The notes: generated by a model not told the origin, from the sequence alone. A stretch of 18,011 nucleotides of DNA from Betaproteobacteria bacterium (GCA_016867955.1 VGIE01000007.1:1-18011), one strand, 5' to 3'. Positions 7,513-15,033 are shown, numbered from the stretch's first letter. Translations and numbers: made by a program.

Positions 7513-8607
7513 CTAAGGTTGCTGGCGTTCGCCCGTGTCGGAGGACTTCCGGATGACTTCCAGCATGTGATGCCGTACGACGGCTTCGTAGAAGCCCGGG
7601 CTCGGATTACGCCCTGCGCGAATGGCCTCGCCCAGTTCGACATACAACTGCGCGACGTTGTAGGGCCGCATCGCGGGTATGCCCTTGGGCACCCTGCGAT
7701 AGCTGTCGGGAATGGGCAGGTCCGCCAGCGGCTCACCTTCCTGCCCGCCCCGCAGCTTCAGCTCCGCATACTGTATGGTGGCGTCGCCGGTGACCGCCAG
7801 ATCGCCCTTGTCGCCATGGATTTCCCAAAGGAAGGGCGTGCCGCGTGTCATGCCCCCGCGCGCATGGAATGACACCACCGCACCACCCTTCAGGACGCCG
7901 CTCAGCGCGACCTGGTCCGGCGCGGTCATTCCGACACGCTTGCCCGTGGTCGAGATGAGCGCTTCCTTTCGCTGCGTCTTCACGGTCGCGCTGATCTGGC
8001 TGAACTCGCCCAGGCAGTAGCACAGCGCATCCAGCGAATGCCCGCCGGGTATGGACAGCAGCGTCGCGCCATTGCTGTAGTTGTACAGGTAGGCGCTGGC
8101 CGCATCGGTCGTGCCTCCCCAGGTCGGCGCGGTGGTGACCATGGTCGTGCCCAGCACGCGTCCGACATACCCGTCGGCGACCAGGTCCTTGACGCGATTG
8201 ACCACCGGCGAGCCTCGCGACTGCAGGCCGACGATGCAGCGCAGGCCCTTCTTGCGCGCCAGCGCAGCCATGCGCTCGGCCTGGACACTGTCGCGTCCGA
8301 GAGGCCATTCGCAATAGACATGCTTGCCCGCGTTGAGTGCCGCGGTCACCATGTCGAAGTGCATCGGCACCTTCACCGACACCGTGATTATGTCCAGGTC
8401 GGGGTGGTTCACCATCTCATGGTAGTCGTCAAACGCCAGCGGCACGCCATAGGCCTTGGCCGCCGCATCCGCGGTTTCGCGGCGCGACGTGGCGATGGCG
8501 GCCAGCTCGAAACCGGCCAGTCCCTTCAGCGCCGGAATGTGCGCGGCCATGGCCCAGCCGCGGGTTACGGTGGCGCCAATCAGGCCAACACGCAGTTTCT
8601 TGCTCAT
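7513..8607 (-). CDS. Gfo/Idh/MocA family NAD(P)-dependent oxidoreductase, Gal80-like type
   Basis: This 364-residue two-domain dehydrogenase has an N-terminal Rossmann fold starting at LRVGLIGATVTRGWAMAAHIPAL (residues 5-27). It has a C-terminal alpha/beta domain with GGHSLDALCYCLGE (188-201), where His190 and Asp193 match the family's catalytic region. The EKP motif, whose lysine is catalytic in many sugar and inositol dehydrogenases, reads EWP at 100-102. EWPL is the form seen in the Gal80-like branch, so ordinary hydride-transfer chemistry cannot be assumed. The start ATG 8607 follows a strong GAGGGGG ribosome binding site. A TAGAAT at 8660-8665 (minus strand) may be its -10 box, and an inverted repeat lies between that box and the start. 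The substrate is unknown; modified sugars or cyclitols are typical of the wider family. Confidence 0.9.
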   Translation of the reverse strand: MSKKLRVGLIGATVTRGWAMAAHIPALKGLAGFELAAIATSRRETADAAAKAYGVPLAFDDYHEMVNHPDLDIITVSVKVPMHFDMVTAALNAGKHVYCEWPLGRDSVQAERMAALARKKGLRCIVGLQSRGSPVVNRVKDLVADGYVGRVLGTTMVTTAPTWGGTTDAASAYLYNYSNGATLLSIPGGHSLDALCYCLGEFSQISATVKTQRKEALISTTGKRVGMTAPDQVALSGVLKGGAVVSFHARGGMTRGTPFLWEIHGDKGDLAVTGDATIQYAELKLRGGQEGEPLADLPIPDSYRRVPKGIPAMRPYNVAQLYVELGEAIRAGRNPSPGFYEAVVRHHMLEVIRKSSDTGERQQP

Positions 8608-8632
8608 GTTTCCCCCTCGATTAGGTCGGGCG

Positions 8633-8654
8633 GCGAGTCGAGCCCGACTCTCGC
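8633..8654 (-). promoter_or_regulatory. Inverted repeat in the leader of the Gfo/Idh gene
   Basis: GAGTCG-AGCC-CGACTC gives a perfect 6-bp stem with a 4-nt loop at 8635-8650, extendable by two pairs past a 2-nt bulge. It lies between a possible -10 hexamer (TAGAAT, 8660-8665 on the minus strand) and the gene start at 8607, so it would be in the 5' leader. It could be an operator or an RNA hairpin. No T-run follows it, so it is not an intrinsic terminator. Confidence 0.3.
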
Positions 8655-8737
8655 GGCGGATTCTAGCAGTCCGCCCTTATGCCCGACGGCAGCGGCAGCC
8701 GCAGGGCGGTGACTCTCCGCAGACGACCGTCTTCAGC

Positions 8738-9202
8738 CTACGATTCGGCGGTCCCGCCCTCGGCCGCCGGTGAATCCGCCTTCTTCGCCGCCTTGCGCAC
8801 GCGCTTGGGTGGCGGCGGCGGCTCCACGGGCACAGGCCGCGACGCCTGGTACTGCTTCCGAATCTTCTCCTGCAGCTCCGGCCAGCGCGCCTTCAGTCCC
8901 TCCAGCACGGCGGACGCCTCGGCGGCGAGCTCTGGCCCGAGCGTGAGCAGGTATTTCGGCGCATAGACGTACAACGGCGCCTTCCTGCTGTCACGCCTCG
9001 CTTCGAAGGTAGTCTTGTCCTTGCAGCGAAGGAAGAACAGTTGCGTCTTCAGGCCCGGCTTGTTGATGTCGAGCGAACGGTCAAGGACGACCCAGCCGTG
9101 CTCCTTGTTGTACCCCCACCACTGATCATCATGCGTGATGGCGGAGTCGCTGCTGCTGTTCGCCGCGGGGCGACGGGCGGTGGGGCCGTAGGTTGAGGAC
9201 AA
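8738..9202 (-). CDS. Hypothetical protein with basic Pro/Lys-rich tail
   Basis: I do not recognise this 154-residue protein. The frame is open far upstream into the neighbouring reductase gene, but coding character begins only near 9202. There a TTG codon follows GGAGGG at six bases, the best ribosome binding site available in frame. The only nearby ATG (at 9207) is in another frame. Residues 1-22 are Ser/Ala/Thr-rich and polar. Residues 24-105 look like a compact globular domain with many aromatics (DDQWWGYNKEHGWVVLDRS..., LFFLRCKDKTTFEA, PLYVYAPKYLL). The last 40 residues contain a run of six prolines and a histone-H1-like basic stretch (PKRVRKAAKKA). There is no signal peptide and a single cysteine. 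It lies between the PDR reductase and the Gfo/Idh gene, 130 bp or more from each, so it is not clearly in an operon with either. Confidence 0.7.
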   Translation of the reverse strand: MSSTYGPTARRPAANSSSDSAITHDDQWWGYNKEHGWVVLDRSLDINKPGLKTQLFFLRCKDKTTFEARRDSRKAPLYVYAPKYLLTLGPELAAEASAVLEGLKARWPELQEKIRKQYQASRPVPVEPPPPPKRVRKAAKKADSPAAEGGTAES

Positions 9203-9372
9203 GACATTCCCTCCGTGTGCAAGGTTGATTGCGACGGGCCTGACCTCGCGGGCACCGGCCCGCCTTCCCCGCGCCGATGGCGCAGTGATCACCCAGCATG
9301 CGCTTAATCCCGCGCGCCCATTGAATCCGGAGGGATTTATCCGCCCCCCGGTCGCGGCAGGGGGCAGCGATC

Positions 9373-10320
9373 CTAGAGATCCAGCACCAGCTTGTCGCTT
9401 TTCGCACCCGAACAGCACACGAACATGGTCTTGTTTTGCTCGCGCTCGGCTGCGGTCAGGATGGCATCGCGGTGGTCGGGGATGCCCGACAGCACATCCA
9501 CTTCGCAGGCGCCGCAGATGCCCTCTTCGCAAGAGGACGAGACCGTCACGCCGCCCTCGCGCAGCACATGCAGGATCTTGCGGCCTGGCGGGATGTAGAA
9601 CGACTTGTTGCTCTTCGCGCAGTCGACGGTGAACCCGCCGGCGGTGGCCGCCTCCGCCCTGGCTGTGAAGTATTCCACGTGCACCAGTTCGCGCGGCCAG
9701 TCCGCCGTCGCCGCCTCGAACGCGGCGAGCATCGGTGCCGGCCCGCAGCAATACAGGTGCGCATCACGCTCCGCGCGCTTCACGGCGCCTGCCATGTCGA
9801 AGTACCGTCCTGACTCGTCGTCGAAGTGTAACCGTGTACCGCCCATGGACGACAGTTCGTCATAGAAGGCCGCATCAGCGCGCGATCGGCACGCGAAATG
9901 CAGCGTCCACGGCCGCGCCAGCGCCTGCAGCCGCATCACCATGCTGTGGATCGGCGTGATGCCGATGCCACCTGCAAAGAACACGCTGGAACGGGCATGC
10001 TCGGCCAGCGGGAAATTGTTGCGCGGTGCCTCGATCTGCAGCAATGCAGCCTCGCGCAGCTCGTCGTACATCCAGCGCGACCCACCGCGACCGCCGGCAT
10101 CGCACTTCACGGCGATGACATAGGACTTCGGCGCGGCAGCCGCATGCACCAGGGAGTACTGGCGCATCACGCCATTGGCCATGTGCACGCCGATATGCGC
10201 CCCCGCCTCGCCATCCGGGAGTGGCGCTCCGTCTGCGCGGGCAAACTCGAACAGGCGCGTGTCGCGCGCCACGTCGCGCACCGACACTACGCGAACATCG
10301 ATCAGCGCATGCTGGGTCAT
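9373..10320 (-). CDS. PDR/VanB-family flavin/[2Fe-2S] oxidoreductase
   Basis: This 315-residue protein has the phthalate dioxygenase reductase domain order. First is an FMN-binding beta barrel with RQYSLV at 53-58. Next is a NAD(P)H-binding domain with GGIGITPI (117-124) and CGPAPML (192-198). Last is a plant-type ferredoxin domain whose iron-sulfur ligands are Cys264, Cys269 and Cys272 (CEEGICGAC) plus Cys302 or Cys303. Such enzymes pass electrons from NAD(P)H to a Rieske oxygenase or demethylase in degradation of aromatic compounds. ATG 10320 is used. Only 13 bp separate it from the upstream quinone oxidoreductase gene, which indicates one transcript. No oxygenase component is found in the window, so the partner must be encoded elsewhere or the protein may serve another acceptor. 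Confidence 0.92.
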   Translation of the reverse strand: MTQHALIDVRVVSVRDVARDTRLFEFARADGAPLPDGEAGAHIGVHMANGVMRQYSLVHAAAAPKSYVIAVKCDAGGRGGSRWMYDELREAALLQIEAPRNNFPLAEHARSSVFFAGGIGITPIHSMVMRLQALARPWTLHFACRSRADAAFYDELSSMGGTRLHFDDESGRYFDMAGAVKRAERDAHLYCCGPAPMLAAFEAATADWPRELVHVEYFTARAEAATAGGFTVDCAKSNKSFYIPPGRKILHVLREGGVTVSSSCEEGICGACEVDVLSGIPDHRDAILTAAEREQNKTMFVCCSGAKSDKLVLDL

Positions 10321-10333
10321 GTTCGGTCCCAGC

Positions 10334-11311
10334 TCAGTGGCGGACCGTCACGACCACCTTGCCCTGCACCTTGCGCGTGAGCAGGTCAGCCAGCGCCTCG
10401 CCCGTGCGTTCCAGCGGATACTTGGCGGAAATCAGCGGTTTCAGCTTGCCCTCCGCGACCAGTCGGATCAGCTCCTCGGTGTTGCGGTAGCCCTTTTCCG
10501 GCTCGCGCCGCGCAAAGTCTCCCCAGAACACGCCCACCAGCGCACAACCCTTGAGCAGCACGAGGTTGAGCGGGATCTTCGGGATCTCGCCTGCGGCAAA
10601 GCCGATCACGAGGTAACGCCCGCCCCAGGCCATGCTGCGCACCGCGGGCTCTGCGTACTTGTCGCCCACCGGGTCGTAGCAGACGTCCACGCCGCGCCCG
10701 CCGGTGATGCGCTTGATCTCGGCACGCAAGTCCTGCGATTCGTAGTTGACCAGCTCATCGGCGCCGAAGCGGGCGCAGGTGTCGAGCTTTTCCCGAGTCG
10801 ATGCGCAGGCAATGACCCTGGCGCCGATCATCTTTCCGAGCTCCACTGCCGCCAGGCCGACACCGCCCGATGCGCCCAGCACCAGCAGCGTCTCCCCGGG
10901 CTTGATCTCGGCGCGGTCCTTCAGCGCATGGTAGGTGGTTGCATAGTTCATGCCGAATCCCGCCGCCACGCCGAAGTCCATGCCTGCAGGGATCTTCCAG
11001 ACCTGTTTGGCGTTGACGGCCAACTCCTCGCGGCAACCCTGGTGGCCGCGGCCGAGTACGCCGTCGCCGGGCTTGAACTGCGTGACGCCCTCGCCCACCT
11101 CCTTTACCACGCCTGCGAACTCGTAACCCGGCGAGAATGGCAATTCCGGCTTGTACTGGTACTTTCCCTGCGCGGTAAGCACGTCCGGAAACGCGATACC
11201 GGCGGCCTTGACCGACACGACGACCTCGCCGGCCATCGCGCTGGGCGAGGCAATGTCTTCAACCACGATGTTCTCGATCGACCCCAGTTGCTTGTACAGC
11301 GCAGCGCGCAT
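10334..11311 (-). CDS. NADPH:quinone oxidoreductase family (zinc-free MDR) protein
   Basis: This is a 325-residue medium-chain dehydrogenase/reductase of the quinone oxidoreductase type. It has a GroES-like N-terminal domain with PGYEFAGVV (61-69) and a Rossmann domain with LGASGGVGLAAVELGK (145-160). The cysteine/histidine ligands for catalytic and structural zinc are absent, as in QOR-type members. These enzymes reduce quinones or the double bond of enones or enoyl-CoAs using NADPH. Two ATGs lie side by side; the second (11311) has GGGAG at five bases, the first (11314) at only two, so 11311 is preferred. The frame remains open for another 500 bp upstream, but that part overlaps the DUF1415 gene and is not coding. 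It is probably co-transcribed with the PDR reductase 13 bp downstream. Confidence 0.92.
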   Translation of the reverse strand: MRAALYKQLGSIENIVVEDIASPSAMAGEVVVSVKAAGIAFPDVLTAQGKYQYKPELPFSPGYEFAGVVKEVGEGVTQFKPGDGVLGRGHQGCREELAVNAKQVWKIPAGMDFGVAAGFGMNYATTYHALKDRAEIKPGETLLVLGASGGVGLAAVELGKMIGARVIACASTREKLDTCARFGADELVNYESQDLRAEIKRITGGRGVDVCYDPVGDKYAEPAVRSMAWGGRYLVIGFAAGEIPKIPLNLVLLKGCALVGVFWGDFARREPEKGYRNTEELIRLVAEGKLKPLISAKYPLERTGEALADLLTRKVQGKVVVTVRH

Positions 11312-11438
11312 CATCACTCCCGATGTCAGCCCTCGACGCAACCGATTCGCATCTCTACGGGCCTGCAATGTTACCCCGTGTCGTGCGTGGCGACTTCGGC
11401 GCGGACGGACCCAGGCGGTGTTCCGGGATACGCCGCCG

Positions 11439-12056
11439 CTAGCCGTCGGCGTCGTCGCCCACGGCGGGGCGGATTTCCAGCTGGTCCCAGCCCTCGCGCC
11501 CGAGTTGGCGCAGCACTTCGATATTGCGTTCGTAGATGCGATCAGGATCCGGGTAGGTCTCCAGCACGCGATCCAGGCTCGACTCGCGCAACAGATGCAG
11601 CATCGGGTATGGCGAGCAGTTGGTGAAATTTCCCATGTCCTCGGCCGCGGTGCCGCTAAACTGGTAGTCGGGGTGGAAGCTGGCGACCTGGATGATGCCA
11701 TCCAGGCCCATGCGCACCAGCACATCGTCCGCGACATCGAGGAAATCGTTGTAGTCGGCGAAGTCGCCGAGCACGCGCGGGTGGATGAGCAGGCTGGTTT
11801 CGACCGTTTCGGCGCCGGCAAGCCGCTGCAGCGCATCAATGAGGTCCACGACCAGGGCGGAGGTCGTGGTCGCGTGGCTGACGGAGTAGCCGATTCGGTT
11901 GCCCGCGTGCGGCGCGTACGCGAACGGGCACAGGTTGAGCCCGATGACGGCGGCTTCCAGCCAGTGGCGGGTCGCCGCGATCACCGCCGTATCCGCGGAG
12001 GGATCATGCGGACGGCGCGCGGCTGATGACCCTGTACGCTGGTTGCCGTTCTTCAT
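11439..12056 (-). CDS. DUF1415 family protein
   Basis: This 205-residue cytoplasmic protein belongs to the uncharacterised DUF1415 family. The recognisable core starts at residues 32-46 (WLEAAVIGLNLCPFA). It continues with ETSLLIHPRVLGDFADYNDFLDVAD, GIIQVASFHPDYQF and the NFTNCSPYPMLHLLRESSL segment, ending with the LGREGWDQL block. No biochemical function is established for the family. ATG 12056 lies only 20 bp from the divergent yaeQ start. The first 24 residues are polar and poorly conserved in character, and a GTG at 11984 (residue 25) is an alternative start that would leave more room for divergent promoters. Confidence 0.88.
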   Translation of the reverse strand: MKNGNQRTGSSAARRPHDPSADTAVIAATRHWLEAAVIGLNLCPFAYAPHAGNRIGYSVSHATTTSALVVDLIDALQRLAGAETVETSLLIHPRVLGDFADYNDFLDVADDVLVRMGLDGIIQVASFHPDYQFSGTAAEDMGNFTNCSPYPMLHLLRESSLDRVLETYPDPDRIYERNIEVLRQLGREGWDQLEIRPAVGDDADG

Positions 12057-12076
12057 TTTCCGAAAGTAACAATTTC

Positions 12077-12622
12077 ATGGCCCTCAAGGCAACGATTTTC
12101 AAGGCAGAGCTGCAGATCGCCGACATGGACCGCGGCCATTACGCCGACTACGCACTGACCCTGGCACGGCATCCATCGGAGACCGACGAGCGCATGCTGG
12201 TGCGCCTTGCAGCGTTTATGCTGCACGCCGACGAGACGCTGGCCTTCGCATCGGGGCTGAGCAGCGAGGATGAACCCGACCTGTGGCGCAGGGACCTGAC
12301 GGGACGTGTCCGCCAGTGGATAACAGTCGGGCTGCCCGATGAAAAAGCCGTGCGCAAGGCCTGTGGCCGTGCCGATGCCGTATGCATCGTCGCCTATGGC
12401 GGCCATGCGGCCCAGCTCTGGTGGAAAAAGAACGCGTCGGCGCTCGCCGGCTGCAAGTCCCTCACGGTGGTTGACCTGCCCCAGGCCTCGACGCGTGCGC
12501 TTGCGGCGCTCGCCCGGCGCAATATGCAGCTGCAATGCAGCATCCAGGAGGGCCTGCTTCTGGTCACGAATGGCGATGCATCGGTGCAACTGGAGCCGCG
12601 CCTTCTCAAGGCGGCTTCCTGA
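12077..12622 (+). CDS. yaeQ: YaeQ family protein
   Basis: This 181-residue protein matches YaeQ over its full length: MALKATIFKAELQIADMDRGHYADYALTLARHPSETDERM in the N-terminal half (given as positions 1-40, key residues D16, D18, H21, Y22, H32, P33, E35), then DEPDLW (65-70) and WITVGLPDEKAVRKAC (81-96). YaeQ adopts a PD-(D/E)XK nuclease-like fold, and the DEPD and GLPDE acidic positions fit that core. Its cellular role is unsettled, with older reports linking it to suppression of an RfaH defect. The start is ATG 12077, 20 bp from the divergent DUF1415 start; a longer open frame to 12026 would overlap that gene. The ribosome binding site is poor. An amidohydrolase gene follows 78 bp downstream. 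Confidence 0.92.
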   Translation: MALKATIFKAELQIADMDRGHYADYALTLARHPSETDERMLVRLAAFMLHADETLAFASGLSSEDEPDLWRRDLTGRVRQWITVGLPDEKAVRKACGRADAVCIVAYGGHAAQLWWKKNASALAGCKSLTVVDLPQASTRALAALARRNMQLQCSIQEGLLLVTNGDASVQLEPRLLKAAS

Positions 12623-12700
12623 TCCGGGCGCCCGCACAGATTGCACGCCGGTCGGGCCCGGATTGCTGCAAAATGGGCGCACATTCAGGGAGGACGCAAC

Positions 12701-13804
12701 ATGCGCGACTACGTCGATTTCGACACCCACGTCTATGAACCGATCACCGTCTTTCGCGATTACATGGACCCGAAGTTCCGCGACCGCGCCCCGCGGTTCT
12801 TCAAGGGCGATGATGGCCGCCTGATGCTGCAGATGGCCGAGCATGTCTATCCGAAGGTGCCGGGTCACCCGGGCTTCTACAACATCTACGGCGAGGAGTC
12901 GAAAGTCGACCGCAGCGGCAACGATCCGCATGCGCGTCTCAAGCGCATGGATGCGGAGAACACCGACGTCCACGTGATCTTCCCCACGCTCGGAATGATG
13001 GGCTTTGCCAATGCCGTCGGGGACCCAGAGCTGGCGCTGGCGCAGGCGCGCGCCTACAACCGCTACATGGGTGAGTTCTGCTCGACGGACCGACGGCGGC
13101 TTCGAGGCGCCATGCTGATCCCCTCCAATCACCCGCAAATTGCCGCGACCGAGTTGCGCCGCGCACACACGGAGGATGGCCTCGGCATCCTTTACCTGAA
13201 CCCGACACCGCCCAACGACGTGCCCTGGTGCGACGCGAGTCGAGAACCCATTTTCCGCGCCGCAGAAGAACTGAATATTACGGTGGTGTTCCATGAATCG
13301 ACGCCGGGTGCCGCGGCCCACACCATGGGCATTCACCGCTACCGCGGCCGCTGGCCGCTCATCTATCTGGCGACGCACGTGGTGGAGGCCATGTTCGCCT
13401 ATGCCGACGTGATCCTTGGTGGCGTGCTGGAACGGCACCCGGCGCTGCGCGTGGGCAGTGCCGAAGCACACATCCATTGGCTGCCGGGGTGGCTGGCCAT
13501 GATGGACCAGCAATTCAGCGTTGCCTCGAACATCCACGGCAAGAAAGGCGGCGAAGAAGCGCTCAGCCTGAAGCCCAGTGAATACTTTCGGCGCCAGTGC
13601 TTTTGCGCCGCCTTCCCGGAAGACACCATGATTCCCGAGGCCATGGGCGCCGCACCCGAGTCCATCGTGGTGATCTCCGACTGGCCGCACCCCCTGGCGG
13701 GGCAGTACAGCCAGAAGGGCCTCGCGGCCATCGAGCACAACCCGCGCATCGACCCGGCGAGCCGGCACAAGCTGCTGGTGGACAATCCGCGCCGGTTTCT
13801 CTGA
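12701..13804 (+). CDS. Amidohydrolase 2 family metal-dependent hydrolase
   Basis: This 367-residue TIM-barrel protein belongs to the amidohydrolase-2 group (ACMSD-like decarboxylases and hydrolases). Metal-site features are Asp8-Thr9-His10 in the first strand (in place of the usual HxH), His198-Glu199 (VVFHES), His226 (THVVEA), and Asp327 in ISDWPHP (325-331), the C-terminal metal/catalytic aspartate. LKRMDAENTDVHVIFPT (80-96) is typical of this subgroup. ATG 12701 has an AGGGAGG ribosome binding site seven bases upstream, a clear choice over the open frame to 12641. Family members decarboxylate or hydrolyse aromatic and cyclic acids; the substrate here cannot be inferred. It ends with NPRRFL, matching the usual NARRLY-like end, so it is complete. 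Confidence 0.9.
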   Translation: MRDYVDFDTHVYEPITVFRDYMDPKFRDRAPRFFKGDDGRLMLQMAEHVYPKVPGHPGFYNIYGEESKVDRSGNDPHARLKRMDAENTDVHVIFPTLGMMGFANAVGDPELALAQARAYNRYMGEFCSTDRRRLRGAMLIPSNHPQIAATELRRAHTEDGLGILYLNPTPPNDVPWCDASREPIFRAAEELNITVVFHESTPGAAAHTMGIHRYRGRWPLIYLATHVVEAMFAYADVILGGVLERHPALRVGSAEAHIHWLPGWLAMMDQQFSVASNIHGKKGGEEALSLKPSEYFRRQCFCAAFPEDTMIPEAMGAAPESIVVISDWPHPLAGQYSQKGLAAIEHNPRIDPASRHKLLVDNPRRFL

Positions 13805-13943
13805 TCAACCGGGATGCGGCGGCCGCGTCGCCGGGAAGGCACGGGACTGCCTGGCCGCGAGCGGGTGCGTCCCCCATCCCCTGCTGGCGCTGCTCCCGAC
13901 CGCACCTTCGCCAAGCGCGCCGGACTGTTCTCCGCCAGGCCGG

Positions 13944-14342
13944 CTACGAACAATTGTCGGCAGTCATGCGCGCCTCGAGGGATTTGATCTGCACGCCGAT
14001 GGCGTCGGCCTGCTGCGGCGCCGCCTTCTGCCGCTCGCGCAGCTCATCGCGCTGGCGTCCGAAATTCTCGCATCGAATCTGGCGCTGCTGCTGCGCCTTG
14101 GTCATGGCCACGGGCGCCTTGGGCGCGTCGGCCACCGGCTCAGGCGTCACCGACTTCGCCGCCGACTTGGCAGCCGGCGCTGCGCTGGCGGCGGGCGTCG
14201 CGGCCTTGGCCGAAGGCGCCCCGTCGCACGGACGGTCCTGATAGTTGTTTCCGCATCGATACATCTGTTTGCCTCCCTGCTGGGCAAGCGCTGGCAATGG
14301 CGCCAGCGCAGCCACTGCAATGATGGTCATCAGGCGTTTCAC
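13944..14342 (-). CDS. Small secreted DUF4124-like protein
   Basis: This 132-residue protein probably resides in the periplasm. The chosen start is GTG 14342, which has GGAGGG five bases upstream and gives a classic signal peptide, MKRLMTIIAVAALAPLPALA, cleaved before QQGG. The ATG at 14363 would add seven residues before the signal. After the signal comes QMYRCGNNYQDRPCDG (about 26-41), a compact version of the Y-C-x(n)-Y-x-D-x-P-C pattern of DUF4124 proteins. An Ala/Lys/Pro-rich linker (42-78) and a charged helix likely to be coiled coil (about 80-125) follow, ending DNCS. Four cysteines could form two disulfides. Its function is unknown. It is convergent with the amidohydrolase (139 bp between stops, no clear terminator) and divergent from the FKBP gene. 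Confidence 0.82.
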   Translation of the reverse strand: MKRLMTIIAVAALAPLPALAQQGGKQMYRCGNNYQDRPCDGAPSAKAATPAASAAPAAKSAAKSVTPEPVADAPKAPVAMTKAQQQRQIRCENFGRQRDELRERQKAAPQQADAIGVQIKSLEARMTADNCS

Positions 14343-14488
14343 GAGAACCCTCCGCGCGAGCATTCTTGCGGAACTTTATCGCAACTCGCAACAGTCAAGC
14401 GCGCCGAAATCGCGGATGCGTCGGCCAGTTGACAAGCCGGTTCGCTTCGCCCACCCTCACCAGCTGTTCCGACCATGGGAGATCCGCA

Positions 14489-14830
14489 ATGAGTTCAGTG
14501 ACCACCAGCACGGGACTGATATATGAAGATGTCGCGATCGGCGAGGGCGGCGAAGCCGTGCGCGGCACCCGCGTTACCGTCCATTACACGGGCTGGCTCA
14601 TCGACGGCACGAAGTTCGACTCGGGCAAGGACCGCGGCGACCCATTCCGCTTCAATCTCGGCGCGGGCCAGGTCATTGCCGGCTGGGACGAGGGCGTTTC
14701 CGGCATGAAGGTGGGAGGCATGCGCAAGCTGATCATTCCGCCGCAGCTCGGTTACGGTGCGCGCGGCGCCGGCGGCGTCATTCCACCCAACGCCACGCTG
14801 GTGTTTGAGGTGGAGTTGCTCGGCGTCTAG
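14489..14830 (+). CDS. FKBP-type peptidyl-prolyl cis-trans isomerase
   Basis: This 113-residue single-domain FKBP has no signal peptide, so it is cytoplasmic, like FKBP12. It catalyses prolyl cis-trans isomerisation. The active-site set is complete by comparison with FKBP12: Tyr33, Phe43, Asp44, Phe53, Val62, Ile63, Trp66, Tyr89 and Phe106. Hallmark strings are VHYTG, KFDSG, GQVIAGWDEGV and IPPNATLVFEVEL. ATG 14489 has GGGAG seven bases upstream; the longer open frame to 14366 runs into the divergent gene's leader. A GC-rich hairpin at 14843-14864 begins 12 bp after the stop and may end transcription, although it came with the duplicated ettA tail. Confidence 0.95.
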   Translation: MSSVTTSTGLIYEDVAIGEGGEAVRGTRVTVHYTGWLIDGTKFDSGKDRGDPFRFNLGAGQVIAGWDEGVSGMKVGGMRKLIIPPQLGYGARGAGGVIPPNATLVFEVELLGV

Positions 14831-14842
14831 CTGCGAATGGGG

Positions 14843-14864
14843 CAAGGGGCGGCCCGCCCCCTTG
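14843..14864. terminator. GC-rich hairpin, duplicated copy of the ettA terminator
   Basis: CAAGGGG at 14843-14849 pairs with CCCCTTG at 14858-14864, with a few further pairs possible inside past a bulged C. It is the degenerate counterpart of the perfect hairpin at 14981-15004 (offset 138-140 bp). It begins 12 bp after the FKBP stop and could end that transcript, but no T-run follows on the plus strand, so it would be a weak intrinsic terminator. Confidence 0.45.
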
Positions 14865-14893
14865 CAATTCCCCTCGATAATTGCCTTGCAGAA

Positions 14894-14967
14894 CTACTTC
14901 AGCCCCTTGAAATGGCTGCGCTCGGGCCTGGCAGCCTCTTCACCCGGCCGCTTGACCTTGTCCGCTT
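14894..14967 (-). pseudogene. Relic of the ettA 3' end
   Basis: On the minus strand this reads ADKVKRPGEEAARPERSHFKGLK followed by TAG (23 residues, key identities ADKVKR, GEEAARP, FK and LK). The genuine EttA tail is ADKVKRLGEEAARPRRIRFKALK, so 18 of 23 residues match. All six base differences in 72 nt change the protein. It has no start codon and lies 13 bp beyond the ettA terminator hairpin, so it is not expected to be expressed. It could be the remnant of a tandem duplication or of recombination at the 3' end of the gene. Confidence 0.8.
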
Positions 14968-14980
14968 GGGGAGAAACGAA

Positions 14981-15004
14981 CAAGGGGGCTGGCTCGCCCC
15001 CTTG
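14981..15004 (-). terminator. Intrinsic terminator of ettA
   Basis: A perfect 9-bp stem CAAGGGGGC / GCCCCCTTG with a 6-nt loop lies 29 bp beyond the ettA stop codon. On the minus strand it is followed by a moderately T-rich stretch (TTCGTTTCT). It is the better-preserved of two copies of this hairpin. Confidence 0.65.
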
Positions 15005-15033
15005 TATATCCCCTCGACAAGTGTTTTTCGAAA

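Noticed and set aside
9343..9365. Hairpin GCCCCC...GGGGGC just after the PDR reductase gene as a terminator
   Set aside because: The stem is only six pairs with a long loop, and no T-run follows on the minus strand. It could be chance in GC-rich DNA.
8738..9751. A 337-residue minus-strand frame extending into the PDR reductase gene
   Set aside because: The part upstream of 9202 is Arg/Gly-rich shadow translation and overlaps the well-supported reductase. A TTG with a perfect ribosome binding site at 9202 gives a sensible shorter gene.
10334..11839. A 501-residue quinone oxidoreductase with a long N-terminal extension
   Set aside because: The extension is shadow translation of the DUF1415 gene. 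The family N-terminus begins at the double ATG at 11314/11311.
14361..14400. TTGACT and TAAAGT as a promoter for the DUF4124-like gene
   Set aside because: The -35-like and -10-like hexamers are only 14 bp apart and the -10 matches poorly, so I do not list it.
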